A stretch of 64,000 nt of DNA, from NCBI GenBank assembly GCA_964574325.1, contig CAZNMY010000007.1, positions 37,722 to 101,721 of the forward strand, in the 5' to 3' direction. Of the stretch, positions 32,045 to 40,398 are shown piece after piece (the first letter of the stretch is position 1; each line of letters starts with the position of its first letter). The DNA comes from CAMDPA01 sp964574325. Its GTDB lineage: Bacteria; Pseudomonadota; Alphaproteobacteria; Rhizobiales; Hyphomicrobiaceae. The notes beneath the pieces are model-generated. The model was not told the origin of the DNA, did no database searches, and saw only the letters and a program-made list of their open reading frames with translations. Made by a program: the position numbers and the translations under genes.

Positions 32045-33034
32045 TCACTGCGGCTTGAGGCCGGCCGCCGTGACGACTTTGCGCCACTTGTCGGTTTCAG
32101 TGGCTATCAGTTGCCGGAACTCTGCTGGAGTCGTCGGGTGCGGAATGATGCCGAGGTTCTCGAGCTTCCTCTTCAGTGCAGGATCGGTCAGTCCCGCGTT
32201 CAGAACGCGATTGAGCGTATCGATGACATCGGCGGGCGTGCCCTTCGGCGCTGCAAGTCCGTAGAAGTTGATCGAGTCGTATCCGGGAACCGCCTCTGAG
32301 AGGCTGGGAATTTCTGGGAATGCGTCGGAACGCTTCCCCGTCGTCACACCGAGAGCGCGAAGCGTGCCAGCCTTGACGAACTCCACGGAAGCAATCGACG
32401 ACGCGATGCCGGCCGGGATATGATTGCCGACGAGATCGTTGAGCACCGTCGAGCCGCCGCGATACTGGACGAACACCGGATCTGTTCCCGTCATGGCCTT
32501 GAACAGCTCGGCAGACATGTGCTGCGGGCTTCCGTTTCCAGCGAGACCGATCGAAACCTTGCCCGGGTTCGCCTTCAAATGGGTGATGAACTCGGCCGTC
32601 GTCTTCGGTGGAAAGGATGGGTGCACGAGCAGAATGTTGAAAGCGTTTCCGATGTTGCCGATAGGCGCGGCATCCTCGAGGAACTTGAACTTCAGATGCG
32701 AAAACAGCGTTGCGTTGACAGCGTTGGCCGTGCTGGCCAGCAGAAGTGTGTAGCCGTCTGGCGCCGAACGAAGAACGTTCTCGGTACCAATGTTTGCCCC
32801 ACCTCCCGGCCTGTTCTCGACGATCACGCTGACACCGCCGAGCTTGTCGGAGATCCACTGGCCAACGAGCCGTGCAATGGTGTCCGTTGCTCCACCAGCA
32901 GCATATGGCGACACGAGTTTGATTGCTCTGTCGGGATATTTCTGTGCGTGCGCGGACTGGACACTTGAGATCCACCCAGCAGTACCGAAGGCGGCGATGG
33001 CTGCGACGACGCAACGACGATCGGGTTTCGACAT
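32045..33034 (-). CDS. Bug/TctC-type periplasmic solute-binding protein (3)
   Basis: A 329-residue TTT-family binding protein: signal peptide through SVQSAHAQ, then YPDRAIKLVSPYAAGGATDT, ENRPGGGANIGTENVLRSAP, and LKANPGKVSIGLAGNGSPQH. Domain 2 carries FYGLAAPKGTPADVIDTLN. It is four bases upstream of the CoA-transferase gene, so tightly coupled, and 42 bases after the acyl-CoA synthetase gene. Together with two others in this cluster it suggests uptake of several related organic acids, or divergent paralogs kept for ligand range. Confidence 0.92.
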   Translation of the reverse strand: MSKPDRRCVVAAIAAFGTAGWISSVQSAHAQKYPDRAIKLVSPYAAGGATDTIARLVGQWISDKLGGVSVIVENRPGGGANIGTENVLRSAPDGYTLLLASTANAVNATLFSHLKFKFLEDAAPIGNIGNAFNILLVHPSFPPKTTAEFITHLKANPGKVSIGLAGNGSPQHMSAELFKAMTGTDPVFVQYRGGSTVLNDLVGNHIPAGIASSIASVEFVKAGTLRALGVTTGKRSDAFPEIPSLSEAVPGYDSINFYGLAAPKGTPADVIDTLNRVLNAGLTDPALKRKLENLGIIPHPTTPAEFRQLIATETDKWRKVVTAAGLKPQ

Positions 33035-33076
33035 GCATTCCTCCCTGAGTTTCAGAATTTGAGTTTGATTGGCAGG

Positions 33077-35164
33077 TCAGCCGCTGACAACGACCACCCC
33101 GTCCGCGGCACGTGCGCCTTGGCCTTCAGGTAAGGCGAAGATCGGGTTGATCTCCGCTTCGACCAGTTGATCACCGAGGGACTGAGCCATCGCAGAGAAA
33201 GCAACGATGGCTGCGGCCAATGCCTCGAGGTCCGCCTTCGGGCGGCCACGATACCCGTTGAGCAGGGGCCAAGATTTGAGCTGCTGGGGGAGCGCCTTCG
33301 CCTCTTCCATTGTCAGCGCTCCACTCGGCGGCAGAAGTCGCATCGTCGTATCCTTGAAAATTTCGGTCGCGGTACCGCCTGCTCCGAGCAGGATCACGCC
33401 TCCAAGCGGATCGCGCTTGTAGCCGAGGATCAACTCGGTCCCGCCGGTGATCATTTCCTGCACCAGAAAGCGCGACGGCCGGGTGCCCGTCTTGGCGCCG
33501 ACCTCCGCCATCATTCGATCGATCGCAGACGCCATCGTCTCGGGGGTGACGCCGACGATCACGCCGCCGACGTCGCTCTTGTGGGTGATCTCGTTCGATA
33601 CGAGCTTCAGCACGACGCGACCACCGAGGTCGTTCGCCGCCGCTGTTGCTTCGGAGGTTGTCGTCACCACTTTCTCGCGGACGCAGGGGACACCGAAGTG
33701 CGCAAACAGCCCCTTGGATTGAGCCTCGTCGAGGGAACCGATTGGTAAACTTGGCGGCGGCGCTGGAACGGGAGCGCGCTTCACAGTGGTCGGCGCTCGC
33801 AGCGATGTTGCGTGCCTGAGACCCGCGAGCGCGACTGCGCAGCTCTCCGGAACCGTGAATGCCGGCACGTCGTTAGCCGTCAAGCGCGCCGCTGCATCGG
33901 GCGCATGCGGGCTGACGTATGCGATCACCGGCTTCTCGGTGTTGGCCAGACATGGCTTGATCGCGCCCGCCATCAGATCGGGGGCTGCGACGCCGGATGA
34001 GCCGACAATGATCGTCAGCGCATCGTAGCTGGGGCTTTCGAGCAAAGCCTCGATGGCCCCACGCAGAACATTCGGCTGCAGTCCCGCCAGCGTCACGTCT
34101 ATCGGATTGCGATCCAGTACTGCCTGATCGCCCGGCAGCAGAGCGCGCAACCGTTGTGCCGTGGCTTCGTCCGGATGGGGTGTCTCGAATCCATGGAGCC
34201 CGAGATTGTCCGAGACCAAAGTCGCCGCACCGCCCGTCGAAGTGAGGATTGCCACGCGGTTACCGCGCAGCTTTCGGCCTTTAGCGAGCGAAATCGGTAT
34301 GTCGAGAAGATCGCTGAAGGCAGATGCGCGAATAACACCGAGTTCGTCGAAAAAGGCATCATAGACCTTATCGCTGCCAGCCATCGCTCCGGTGTGCGAG
34401 GCGGCTGCAACCGCGCCGGCCTCAGAGCGCCCGACCTTGTAGGCAACGATCGGCTTGCCGGCGGCGGCAGCCTTGAGCGCCGCGGTACGAAATCGTTGGG
34501 GATCTCGGATGCTCTCGACGTAGAGCGCAATCACATGAGTTGCCGGATCATCTGCGAGCGCGTCCACGAAATCGCCAAGCTTGAGATCGACTTCGTTGCC
34601 GGTCGATATCAGCTTCGATAGCCCAATGCCCCGGCCAGCCGCTCGTGACAAGAGAGCGCCCAAGACACCTCCCGACTGGGACACGACGCCGATCGATCCC
34701 GTCGGGAACGCATCCATTTCGAGTGCACCACTGGCCGACAGCGGAACGCGCTCGGTCAGATTGACGAGCCCGATCGTGTTAGGCCCCAGCAGGCGCATGG
34801 GCCCTGCCGCGTCCAGCAATGCGGACTGCCGTCGGGCGCCATCTTCACCTGTCTCGCCAAACCCGCTTGCAAGGACGATCGCCGATTTCGTGCCCCGCGC
34901 CGACAACTCGCGGACGGCGGCTGCGGCTCGATCCGCTCCGAGCAATACAATTGCGACGTCAGGTGACTCGGGCAGGGCTCCAACATCTGGATAGCACTTG
35001 AGGCCATCGATCGCGTCGACACGAGGGTTGACCGGGTAGATCGCTCCCTTGAAGCCATGCTTCCTTAGAAAGAGCACGGGCTTTCCAGCGATCTTGTTGG
35101 AGTCCGTCGAGGCACCGACGACGGCGACGCTCCGCGGAGAAAGGATGTGGCTGATCGGGTTCAT
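33077..35164 (-). CDS. ADP-forming acyl-CoA synthetase (acetate--CoA ligase family)
   Basis: A 695-residue single-chain NDP-forming acyl-CoA synthetase: a CoA-binding Rossmann domain (SHILSPRSVAVVGASTDSNK), two succinyl-CoA-ligase-like domains, then an ATP-grasp domain from about residue 480 (QSKGLFAHFGVPCVREKVVT; GGRVVLKLVSNEITHKSDVG; GGVILLGAGGTATEIFKDTT). The phosphorylated histidine is His257 in AASHTGAMAGSDK, the position known for archaeal ADP-forming acetyl-CoA synthetase. It interconverts acid + ATP + CoA with acyl-CoA + ADP. Second gene of the operon, 10 bases after the hydratase gene. Confidence 0.93.
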   Translation of the reverse strand: MNPISHILSPRSVAVVGASTDSNKIAGKPVLFLRKHGFKGAIYPVNPRVDAIDGLKCYPDVGALPESPDVAIVLLGADRAAAAVRELSARGTKSAIVLASGFGETGEDGARRQSALLDAAGPMRLLGPNTIGLVNLTERVPLSASGALEMDAFPTGSIGVVSQSGGVLGALLSRAAGRGIGLSKLISTGNEVDLKLGDFVDALADDPATHVIALYVESIRDPQRFRTAALKAAAAGKPIVAYKVGRSEAGAVAAASHTGAMAGSDKVYDAFFDELGVIRASAFSDLLDIPISLAKGRKLRGNRVAILTSTGGAATLVSDNLGLHGFETPHPDEATAQRLRALLPGDQAVLDRNPIDVTLAGLQPNVLRGAIEALLESPSYDALTIIVGSSGVAAPDLMAGAIKPCLANTEKPVIAYVSPHAPDAAARLTANDVPAFTVPESCAVALAGLRHATSLRAPTTVKRAPVPAPPPSLPIGSLDEAQSKGLFAHFGVPCVREKVVTTTSEATAAANDLGGRVVLKLVSNEITHKSDVGGVIVGVTPETMASAIDRMMAEVGAKTGTRPSRFLVQEMITGGTELILGYKRDPLGGVILLGAGGTATEIFKDTTMRLLPPSGALTMEEAKALPQQLKSWPLLNGYRGRPKADLEALAAAIVAFSAMAQSLGDQLVEAEINPIFALPEGQGARAADGVVVVSG

Positions 35165-35174
35165 ATGAGCATCC

Positions 35175-35972
35175 TCACTTCTTCGCCTTGGCAGCCGTCA
35201 TCTTTTCCAAGAACGCAACGACGCTCTCCCGATGCTCGGTGCTGGTGTAACAAATGCCCTGAGCCTGACTGCCGCTTCTGAAGACGTCTTCGGCGGATTT
35301 CTCGAACGACTGGTTGAGAAGCGACTTGCCGAGAGCGAGCGCCGTAGCTGAACCGCTCGAAAGCTCGATGGCCCAGGCCCTGGCCTCGTTGAGCAATGTC
35401 TCGGCGCTTGCCGAACGGTCGGCGATGCCGAGCTTCACCGCTTCATCAGCATCCACGGTGCGGCCCGAGAAAATCAGCTCCTTCGCACGGGCCAATCCGA
35501 CCCGACGGGGAAGGAAGTAGAGACCACCGCCATCCGGTATCAAGCCGCGCTTGATGTACGACCACGTGAAGCTCGCGGCCGGGCTGACCATGACGAAGTC
35601 GCAGCATAGCGCGGTATCAGCACCGAGCCCCGCAGCCGCGCCGTTGACGGCGGCAATCGTCGGCTTGGGCATGTTGTGCAGAAGCGAGACGCAATGGTGG
35701 ACCCGCTGCTGCCGCGACCAACCATTGAAAGCCACTTCGCCTTGCGGCGCCTTGAGGCGGCGTTCCATACCCGCCACGTCGCCGCCCGCGCAGAAACCCT
35801 TGCCATTGCCAGTCAGCACCAGGGCACGAACTTCGCGATCGGCCGCGACGTGCTCGAGCGCCGCGATCAACTCGCTGCGCATGTCGTCACTCATCGCGTT
35901 GCGCTTCTCGGGGCGATTGAGTTTGATCGTGGCGATCCTGGAGGCCGTTTCGATCTCGACCAAAGTGCCCAT
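35175..35972 (-). CDS. Enoyl-CoA hydratase/isomerase family protein
   Basis: A 265-residue crotonase-fold protein. Oxyanion-hole blocks are AIKLNRPEKRNAMS-like near the N-terminus (TIKLNRPEKRNAMSDDMRSE), VLTGNGKGFCAGGDVAGMER and VNGAAAGLGADTALCCDFVM. The second glutamate of classic hydratases (in the PE-x-x-x-G block) is replaced: this part reads SFTWSYIKRGLIPDGGGLYF. It may therefore be an isomerase or another crotonase activity. First gene of the seven-gene minus-strand operon, divergent from the IclR regulator with 202 bases between starts. Confidence 0.9.
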   Translation of the reverse strand: MGTLVEIETASRIATIKLNRPEKRNAMSDDMRSELIAALEHVAADREVRALVLTGNGKGFCAGGDVAGMERRLKAPQGEVAFNGWSRQQRVHHCVSLLHNMPKPTIAAVNGAAAGLGADTALCCDFVMVSPAASFTWSYIKRGLIPDGGGLYFLPRRVGLARAKELIFSGRTVDADEAVKLGIADRSASAETLLNEARAWAIELSSGSATALALGKSLLNQSFEKSAEDVFRSGSQAQGICYTSTEHRESVVAFLEKMTAAKAKK

Positions 35973-36074
35973 CTTGTTCCTCCGTCGCCGGCCAACTCGC
36001 CCCGCAGCGGGGTGGCGGCCAAAGAATGATTTCGAGTTGGTTACACCTGCAGTCGTCGACGTTCATCTGGCCGA

Positions 36075-36089
36075 TTCCATCTAGTGGAA
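36075..36089. promoter_or_regulatory. Candidate IclR operator, iclR/hydratase divergent region
   Basis: TTCCATCTAGTGGAA: an inverted repeat TTCCA-N5-TGGAA, in keeping with the short palindromes bound by IclR-family proteins. It is 103 bases from the hydratase start and 86 from the IclR start, and is similar to 26293-26307. Operator function is inferred. Confidence 0.45.
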
Positions 36090-36174
36090 CGGACTTTGGA
36101 CGGTTATGCTGTCAAATACTGGAGCTCGCGCGACCAAAGCCGGCGCCACAGACATGACGCGGAGGACCCTTTGG

Positions 36175-36954
36175 ATGCGATCAGCGAAATCGCCAGCCAG
36201 ACAGCGTCGCGTCGCTCAGAACCGCTCTCTTGAAAGAGGCATCGAGATCTTGCGAGCCTTTCGCCAGGGCGTCGACACGCTGGGCAATGGCGAGTTGGCG
36301 GACCGGACCGGTCTGTCGAAGGCAACGATCAGCCGACTGACACAGACCCTGGTCGCGAGTGGCATATTGGAGCACGTGAGCGCCGAGCGAGCCTACCGGC
36401 TTGCAGCTCCGGTGCTGGCTCTGGCTCATGCTATGCGCATCAGCTCGCCCGTGTTGATGACGGCCGGACCGAAGATGCGTGCCGTCGCCGAGAAGCATCG
36501 CGTCAATGTGGGGCTTGCAGCACCTGACCGCGATTCCATGGTCTATCTCGAATCCTTCCGTTACAATCGCAAAATCTCGCTCCGGAACGTCGTGGCCGGC
36601 CAGCGTGTACCTATCGAGCTGACATCTCTCGGCCGCGCCTTTTTGGCTTCACTCGCCGAGAGCGAGCGCCGACTGATCTTCCTCCGCCTGAAGGCGAGCA
36701 GATCGCAATCTTGGCAGACCGTGCAGCGAGAGATCGAGGCTGCGATTGACGATGTTCAGAAGAACGGCTTCTGCTGGGCCGCGTGGCAACCAGGCGTCGT
36801 CGCAGTCGCTGCACCGCTCGTCTTGTCCGACGATCGCATCTACTCGCTCAATGTCAGCGTCACCTCAGAACGGCCACCAGCCCACGTGGCGCGAGAGCTC
36901 AAAGTGCCCCTGCTGAAGCTCAAGCAAGATTTGCTCGACGCGTTGATTGGCTAA
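36175..36954 (+). CDS. IclR family transcriptional regulator
   Basis: A 259-residue regulator. An N-terminal winged helix (about residues 18-80: NRSLERGIEILRAFRQGVDT, ELADRTGLSKATISRLTQTL) is followed by the effector-binding GAF-like domain with MVYLESFRYNRKISLRNVVA, VPIELTSLGRAFLASL and FCWAAWQPGVVAVAAPLVLS. I start at ATG 36175, preceded by GAGGA eight bases upstream; ATGs at 36106 and 36154 are in frame but lack such a site. It is divergent from the long CoA-catabolic operon and is the only regulator in the island, so it probably controls that operon and itself. Confidence 0.93.
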   Translation: MRSAKSPARQRRVAQNRSLERGIEILRAFRQGVDTLGNGELADRTGLSKATISRLTQTLVASGILEHVSAERAYRLAAPVLALAHAMRISSPVLMTAGPKMRAVAEKHRVNVGLAAPDRDSMVYLESFRYNRKISLRNVVAGQRVPIELTSLGRAFLASLAESERRLIFLRLKASRSQSWQTVQREIEAAIDDVQKNGFCWAAWQPGVVAVAAPLVLSDDRIYSLNVSVTSERPPAHVARELKVPLLKLKQDLLDALIG

Positions 36955-37359
36955 GGCTGAGGGCATCTCGCGGCCTTTGACTGCTATTGGGTGGATAGCT
37001 GCCGCAAATTCTGCCGAAGTCGCAATAGCAGCAATGGGTCAACCTCAACGGTAGCCTGCCATGCTTTGCGACGGTCGGTCCAGACCGGAAAGCTGACCGA
37101 CCAGAACGCTCACGCATGCACCTCCAGCTTCGACCACGCTGCGTCGATATCGCAGCGCACAAAAAATGTCGGCTTCAATTTTTCGGGTTCGGCCGGCATG
37201 GAAGCTGGACGCCCGGTCGCCGGTGTGCTGAGACTCGCCCGGCCGAACGAGCCGGCCGCCTTCGATCTGCCGTTTGCGCGTGCACGCTTGCAAGAAATTC
37301 CCACGCCGAGGCGGCAATCAACGCTCGCCCGGCCGACCTGCCGAGGAGGAAACCGTTTT
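36955..37359. other. 405-bp intergenic region upstream of the molybdenum hydroxylase
   Basis: No gene recognised. A perfect 9-base inverted repeat CTGCTATTG (36981-36989) / CAATAGCAG (37023-37031) with a 33-base loop follows the IclR stop. The rest probably holds the promoter and leader of the two-subunit hydroxylase; a strong ribosome site GAGGAGG lies at 37344-37350. Confidence 0.55.
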
Positions 37360-37827
37360 ATGGCTGTGAAACAGTTCAAGCTCAACGTGAACGGCAAGGA
37401 CCAGACGGTCAACGCCGACGAAGAGATGCCGCTGCTGTACGCGCTGCGAAACGATCTCGGGATGTCCAATCCGAAGTTCGGATGCGGTCTCGCGCAGTGC
37501 GGCGCGTGTACGGTGCAGATCGACGGTACGGCGGTCCGCTCGTGCCAACTGACGTTGGCGAACGTGAAGGGCAAGATCAAGACGCTCGAAGGTCTCGGTA
37601 CACCCGACAAGCCGCATCCGCTGCAAACGGCCTACATCAAGGAGCAGGTGCCGCAGTGCGGCCAGTGCATCAACGGCTGGATCATGACGGCGGCCGAGTT
37701 GCTCGAGAAGAACAAGAACCCCAGCGATGCCCAGATCAAGGATGCGCTGACCGGCATCAAGTGCCGCTGCGCAACCCACATGGGTATTCTGCGCGCGGTG
37801 AAGACAGCCGCCACGATGATGCGCTGA
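37360..37827 (+). CDS. 2Fe-2S small subunit of a molybdenum hydroxylase (IorA-like)
   Basis: A 155-residue electron-transfer subunit with two 2Fe-2S clusters. The plant-type ferredoxin cluster is bound by Cys42, Cys47, Cys50 and Cys62 (FGCGLAQCGACTVQIDG...RSC). The second cluster is bound by Cys100, Cys103, Cys135 and Cys137 (PQCGQCINGWIM; KCRCATHMG). It moves electrons from the molybdopterin site to an acceptor. ATG 37360 follows GAGGAGG with nine-base spacing. The large subunit begins 14 bases after its stop, so they form one operon. No FAD subunit is present, as in isoquinoline oxidoreductase and nicotinate dehydrogenase types. Confidence 0.94.
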   Translation: MAVKQFKLNVNGKDQTVNADEEMPLLYALRNDLGMSNPKFGCGLAQCGACTVQIDGTAVRSCQLTLANVKGKIKTLEGLGTPDKPHPLQTAYIKEQVPQCGQCINGWIMTAAELLEKNKNPSDAQIKDALTGIKCRCATHMGILRAVKTAATMMR

Positions 37828-37841
37828 GGGAGGATAGAACC

Positions 37842-40172
37842 ATGGGTAAGCACGAACGCATCAATTCTGGTCGCTCTGCCGCAGGCGCCAACGCGAATGT
37901 CAGCCGCCGCACCCTGCTCAGGGGAGCGGGCGCCGGCGCACTCGTCGTCACGATCGGCGGCGCTGTCGGTCTCGATTTCGTCAGGGCGACCGGCAAAGCG
38001 CTGGCACAAGGCACGAAGCCGCCGCTGCATCCCGAGCAGCTCGACAGCTATCTCGCCGTCGGCGCGGACGGACGCGTGAGCGCCTTCTTCGGCAAGATGG
38101 ACATGGGCCACGGGCTGCACACCGCGGTCGCACAGATGGTCGGAGAAGAGCTCGACGTCGCTTTCAAGGACGTGACCGTCTACATGGGCGACACGCGCAC
38201 CTCCGTAAACCAGGGCGGTGCGTCGGGGTCCACGGGTCTGCAGCTCGGCGGCATTCAGATGCGGATGGCCGCAGCAGAAGCGCGGCGCGTGCTCGTCGAG
38301 GCGGCCGCGGCGAAGCTCGGCGTGCCGGCAGCCGATCTCGTCGTCAACGAGGGCGTTGTCTCGGCGAGGTCCGACGCCAGCAAGAAGGTCTCCTACAAGG
38401 AGCTGATCGGCGGCAAATACTTCAATCACAAGCTCGAATGGAACAAACTGTGGGGCAACCCGCTGAAGGCCGTCGGCAAGGCGCAGCCGAAGTCGTCGAA
38501 GGACTACAAGCTGATCGGAAAGTCCTTCCCGCGTGAAGACATCGCGCCGAAGGTGTTCTCGACCGAAAAGCACATCCAGGACCACAAGGTGCCGGGCATG
38601 GTGCATGCCCGCATGATCCGGCCGAAGGTCGTGGGCTCGGTGCCGGTCAAAGTCGACGATGCCTCGATCAAGCACATCGCCGGGGCACAGGTCGTGTTCA
38701 AGCCGCCGAGCTTCCTGGGCGTCGTGGCCAATACCGAATGGGACGCGATCAAGGCGGCCGATGCACTGAAGGTGATCTGGTCCGAGGTGCCGAAGCCGTT
38801 CCCGAACTACGGCGATCTTCACAACCACATCCGCAAAGCACCTGTGGTGAAGGCCCAGACCGACAAGAAGAACGGCGATATCGTCAAGGCGTTCGAGGGC
38901 GCAGCCAAGGTCGTCTCGGCCGAGTACGAGTGGCCGTTCCAGAGCCATGCCTCGATGGCGCCGGCTACGGCTGTCGTCGAGATCAAGGGCGACAAGGCGA
39001 CGTTGTGGACGGGCGGACAGAAACCGCACTTCGCGCGCGACGGCGTGGCGCGCATCCTCGGCCTTAAGCAGCAAGACGTCGACGGGATCTGGCTCATCGG
39101 GCCGGGCTGCTATGGCCGCAACGACGCCGGTGACTGCGCGCAGGACTGTGCCGTGCTGGCCCAGGCCGTCGGCAAGCCCGTTCGCCTGCAGTACTCGCGT
39201 GCCGAGGGCACGCAGTGGGATCCGAAGGGGCCAGCCTCGGTGATCCGTGCGCGTGCGGCAATCGATGCCAGCAACAACGTCATCGGCTTCGAGTTCATCG
39301 CCAAGGGCTTCTCGCGGCTCGAGGTGGCGTCCAACGAGAGCCAGACGCACGATTGCCTGGCCGGTCACAACCTCGGCCATCCGTTGAAGCCGACGCAAGC
39401 TTTCAACGTGCCGGCCAACTCGTACGCGTTCCCGAACATGTCGATGGGTTGGGAGACGATCGCACCCTTCGTCGAGCGTGCATCGCCACTGCGGGGCGCA
39501 CATCTGCGCGATCCGAACGGGCCGGAGTTGCAGTTCGCAGGTGAGTCCTTCATCGACGAGGTCGCACATTCGATCGGCATCGATCCGGTCGAGTTCCGCC
39601 TGAAGACGGCCAAGCACCCGCGCGACATCGCCGTGATCAAGGCGGCCATGGAGAAGTCGGGCTGGAAGCCGCGGGTCGGTCCCAACAAGGACCAGTCCGG
39701 CGACATTCTGAAGGGCCGCGGCTTCGCCTATTCGCAACGCAACGGCAGCCGTGTCGCTATAGTCGCGGAGGTCGAGGTCAATCGCAAGACCGGCCGCGTG
39801 TGGGGACGCAAGTTCACGGTGGCGCACGACTGCGGCCAGATCATCGCACCGACGGATCTCAAGCAGTGCATCGAGGGCAATATCGTCCAGGGTCTCAGCC
39901 GCGCGACACTGGAAGAGGTCCGGTTCGACAACAGCAACGTGACCAGCGTCGACTGGAACAGCTACCCGATCCTCGACATCATGGACATGCCGGAGACGAT
40001 CGAGACGGTGCTGCTCGACTATCCCGATCAGCCGCCGACCGGCGCGGGCGAGCCGTCCATACGTCCGGTGGCCGGTGCGGTCGCCAACGCCGTGTTCGAC
40101 GCCACGGGCGTTCGCATCCGGCGTGCGCCGCTTTCGCCGGAGCGTGTGCGACAGGCGCTGTCGTCGGCGTGA
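37842..40172 (+). CDS. Molybdopterin large subunit, IorB-like, Tat-exported
   Basis: A 776-residue xanthine-dehydrogenase-family large subunit of the two-subunit (IorB/nicotinate dehydrogenase B) type. Twin-arginine signal NVSRRTLLRGAGAGALVV at residues about 19-36, so the complex is translocated folded. Catalytic-domain blocks include GKMDMGHGLHTAVAQMVGEE, GGASGSTGLQLGGIQMRMAA, SHASMAPATAVVEIKG, SPLRGAHLRDPNG and the C-terminal TGAGEPSIRPVAGAVANAVF with the active-site glutamate. Start ATG 37842 follows GAGGGAGGA. It would hydroxylate an N-heterocycle or aldehyde and pass electrons to the respiratory chain; no cytochrome subunit follows. Confidence 0.94.
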   Translation: MGKHERINSGRSAAGANANVSRRTLLRGAGAGALVVTIGGAVGLDFVRATGKALAQGTKPPLHPEQLDSYLAVGADGRVSAFFGKMDMGHGLHTAVAQMVGEELDVAFKDVTVYMGDTRTSVNQGGASGSTGLQLGGIQMRMAAAEARRVLVEAAAAKLGVPAADLVVNEGVVSARSDASKKVSYKELIGGKYFNHKLEWNKLWGNPLKAVGKAQPKSSKDYKLIGKSFPREDIAPKVFSTEKHIQDHKVPGMVHARMIRPKVVGSVPVKVDDASIKHIAGAQVVFKPPSFLGVVANTEWDAIKAADALKVIWSEVPKPFPNYGDLHNHIRKAPVVKAQTDKKNGDIVKAFEGAAKVVSAEYEWPFQSHASMAPATAVVEIKGDKATLWTGGQKPHFARDGVARILGLKQQDVDGIWLIGPGCYGRNDAGDCAQDCAVLAQAVGKPVRLQYSRAEGTQWDPKGPASVIRARAAIDASNNVIGFEFIAKGFSRLEVASNESQTHDCLAGHNLGHPLKPTQAFNVPANSYAFPNMSMGWETIAPFVERASPLRGAHLRDPNGPELQFAGESFIDEVAHSIGIDPVEFRLKTAKHPRDIAVIKAAMEKSGWKPRVGPNKDQSGDILKGRGFAYSQRNGSRVAIVAEVEVNRKTGRVWGRKFTVAHDCGQIIAPTDLKQCIEGNIVQGLSRATLEEVRFDNSNVTSVDWNSYPILDIMDMPETIETVLLDYPDQPPTGAGEPSIRPVAGAVANAVFDATGVRIRRAPLSPERVRQALSSA

Positions 40173-40185
40173 CAGATCGCGTGAT

Positions 40186-40212
40186 GGGGTCAGACCCGCA
40201 GGGTCTGACCCC
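40186..40212 (+). repeat. Perfect 12-bp stem hairpin after the hydroxylase operon
   Basis: GGGGTCAGACCC-GCA-GGGTCTGACCCC: a perfect 12-base stem with a 3-base loop, 13 bases after the large-subunit stop. No T-run follows, so it is more likely an mRNA-protecting or interspersed palindrome than a terminator by itself. Confidence 0.85.
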
Positions 40213-40239
40213 GACAGAGGTGTATGCCCGACGGAGTCG

Positions 40240-40273
40240 AGGGCCGGAACCGCAAGGTCCGGCCCTTCTTCTT
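40240..40273 (+). terminator. Probable rho-independent terminator
   Basis: Stem AGGGCCGG(A)ACC with loop GCAA and GGTCCGGCCCT, followed by a pyrimidine tail TCTTCTT. It lies about 70 bases after the molybdenum hydroxylase operon and before the MFS gene, a sensible place to end that transcript. Confidence 0.6.
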
Positions 40274-40398
40274 GCGCGGCGGCCCGCGTGCGTGCATAGG
40301 AACGGAATGCCCTCGATACCGCACATTCCCGTATCTCCGCGCCTCGTCATGGCCGGACACATCGCCATACGGATGTGCCTTTCGGGAGCCGTCCGCGC

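Noticed and set aside
37632..39827. 731-codon frame antisense to the IorB-like large subunit
   Set aside because: Mirror of a well-supported gene with Tat signal and catalytic blocks; the antisense product has no recognisable domain.
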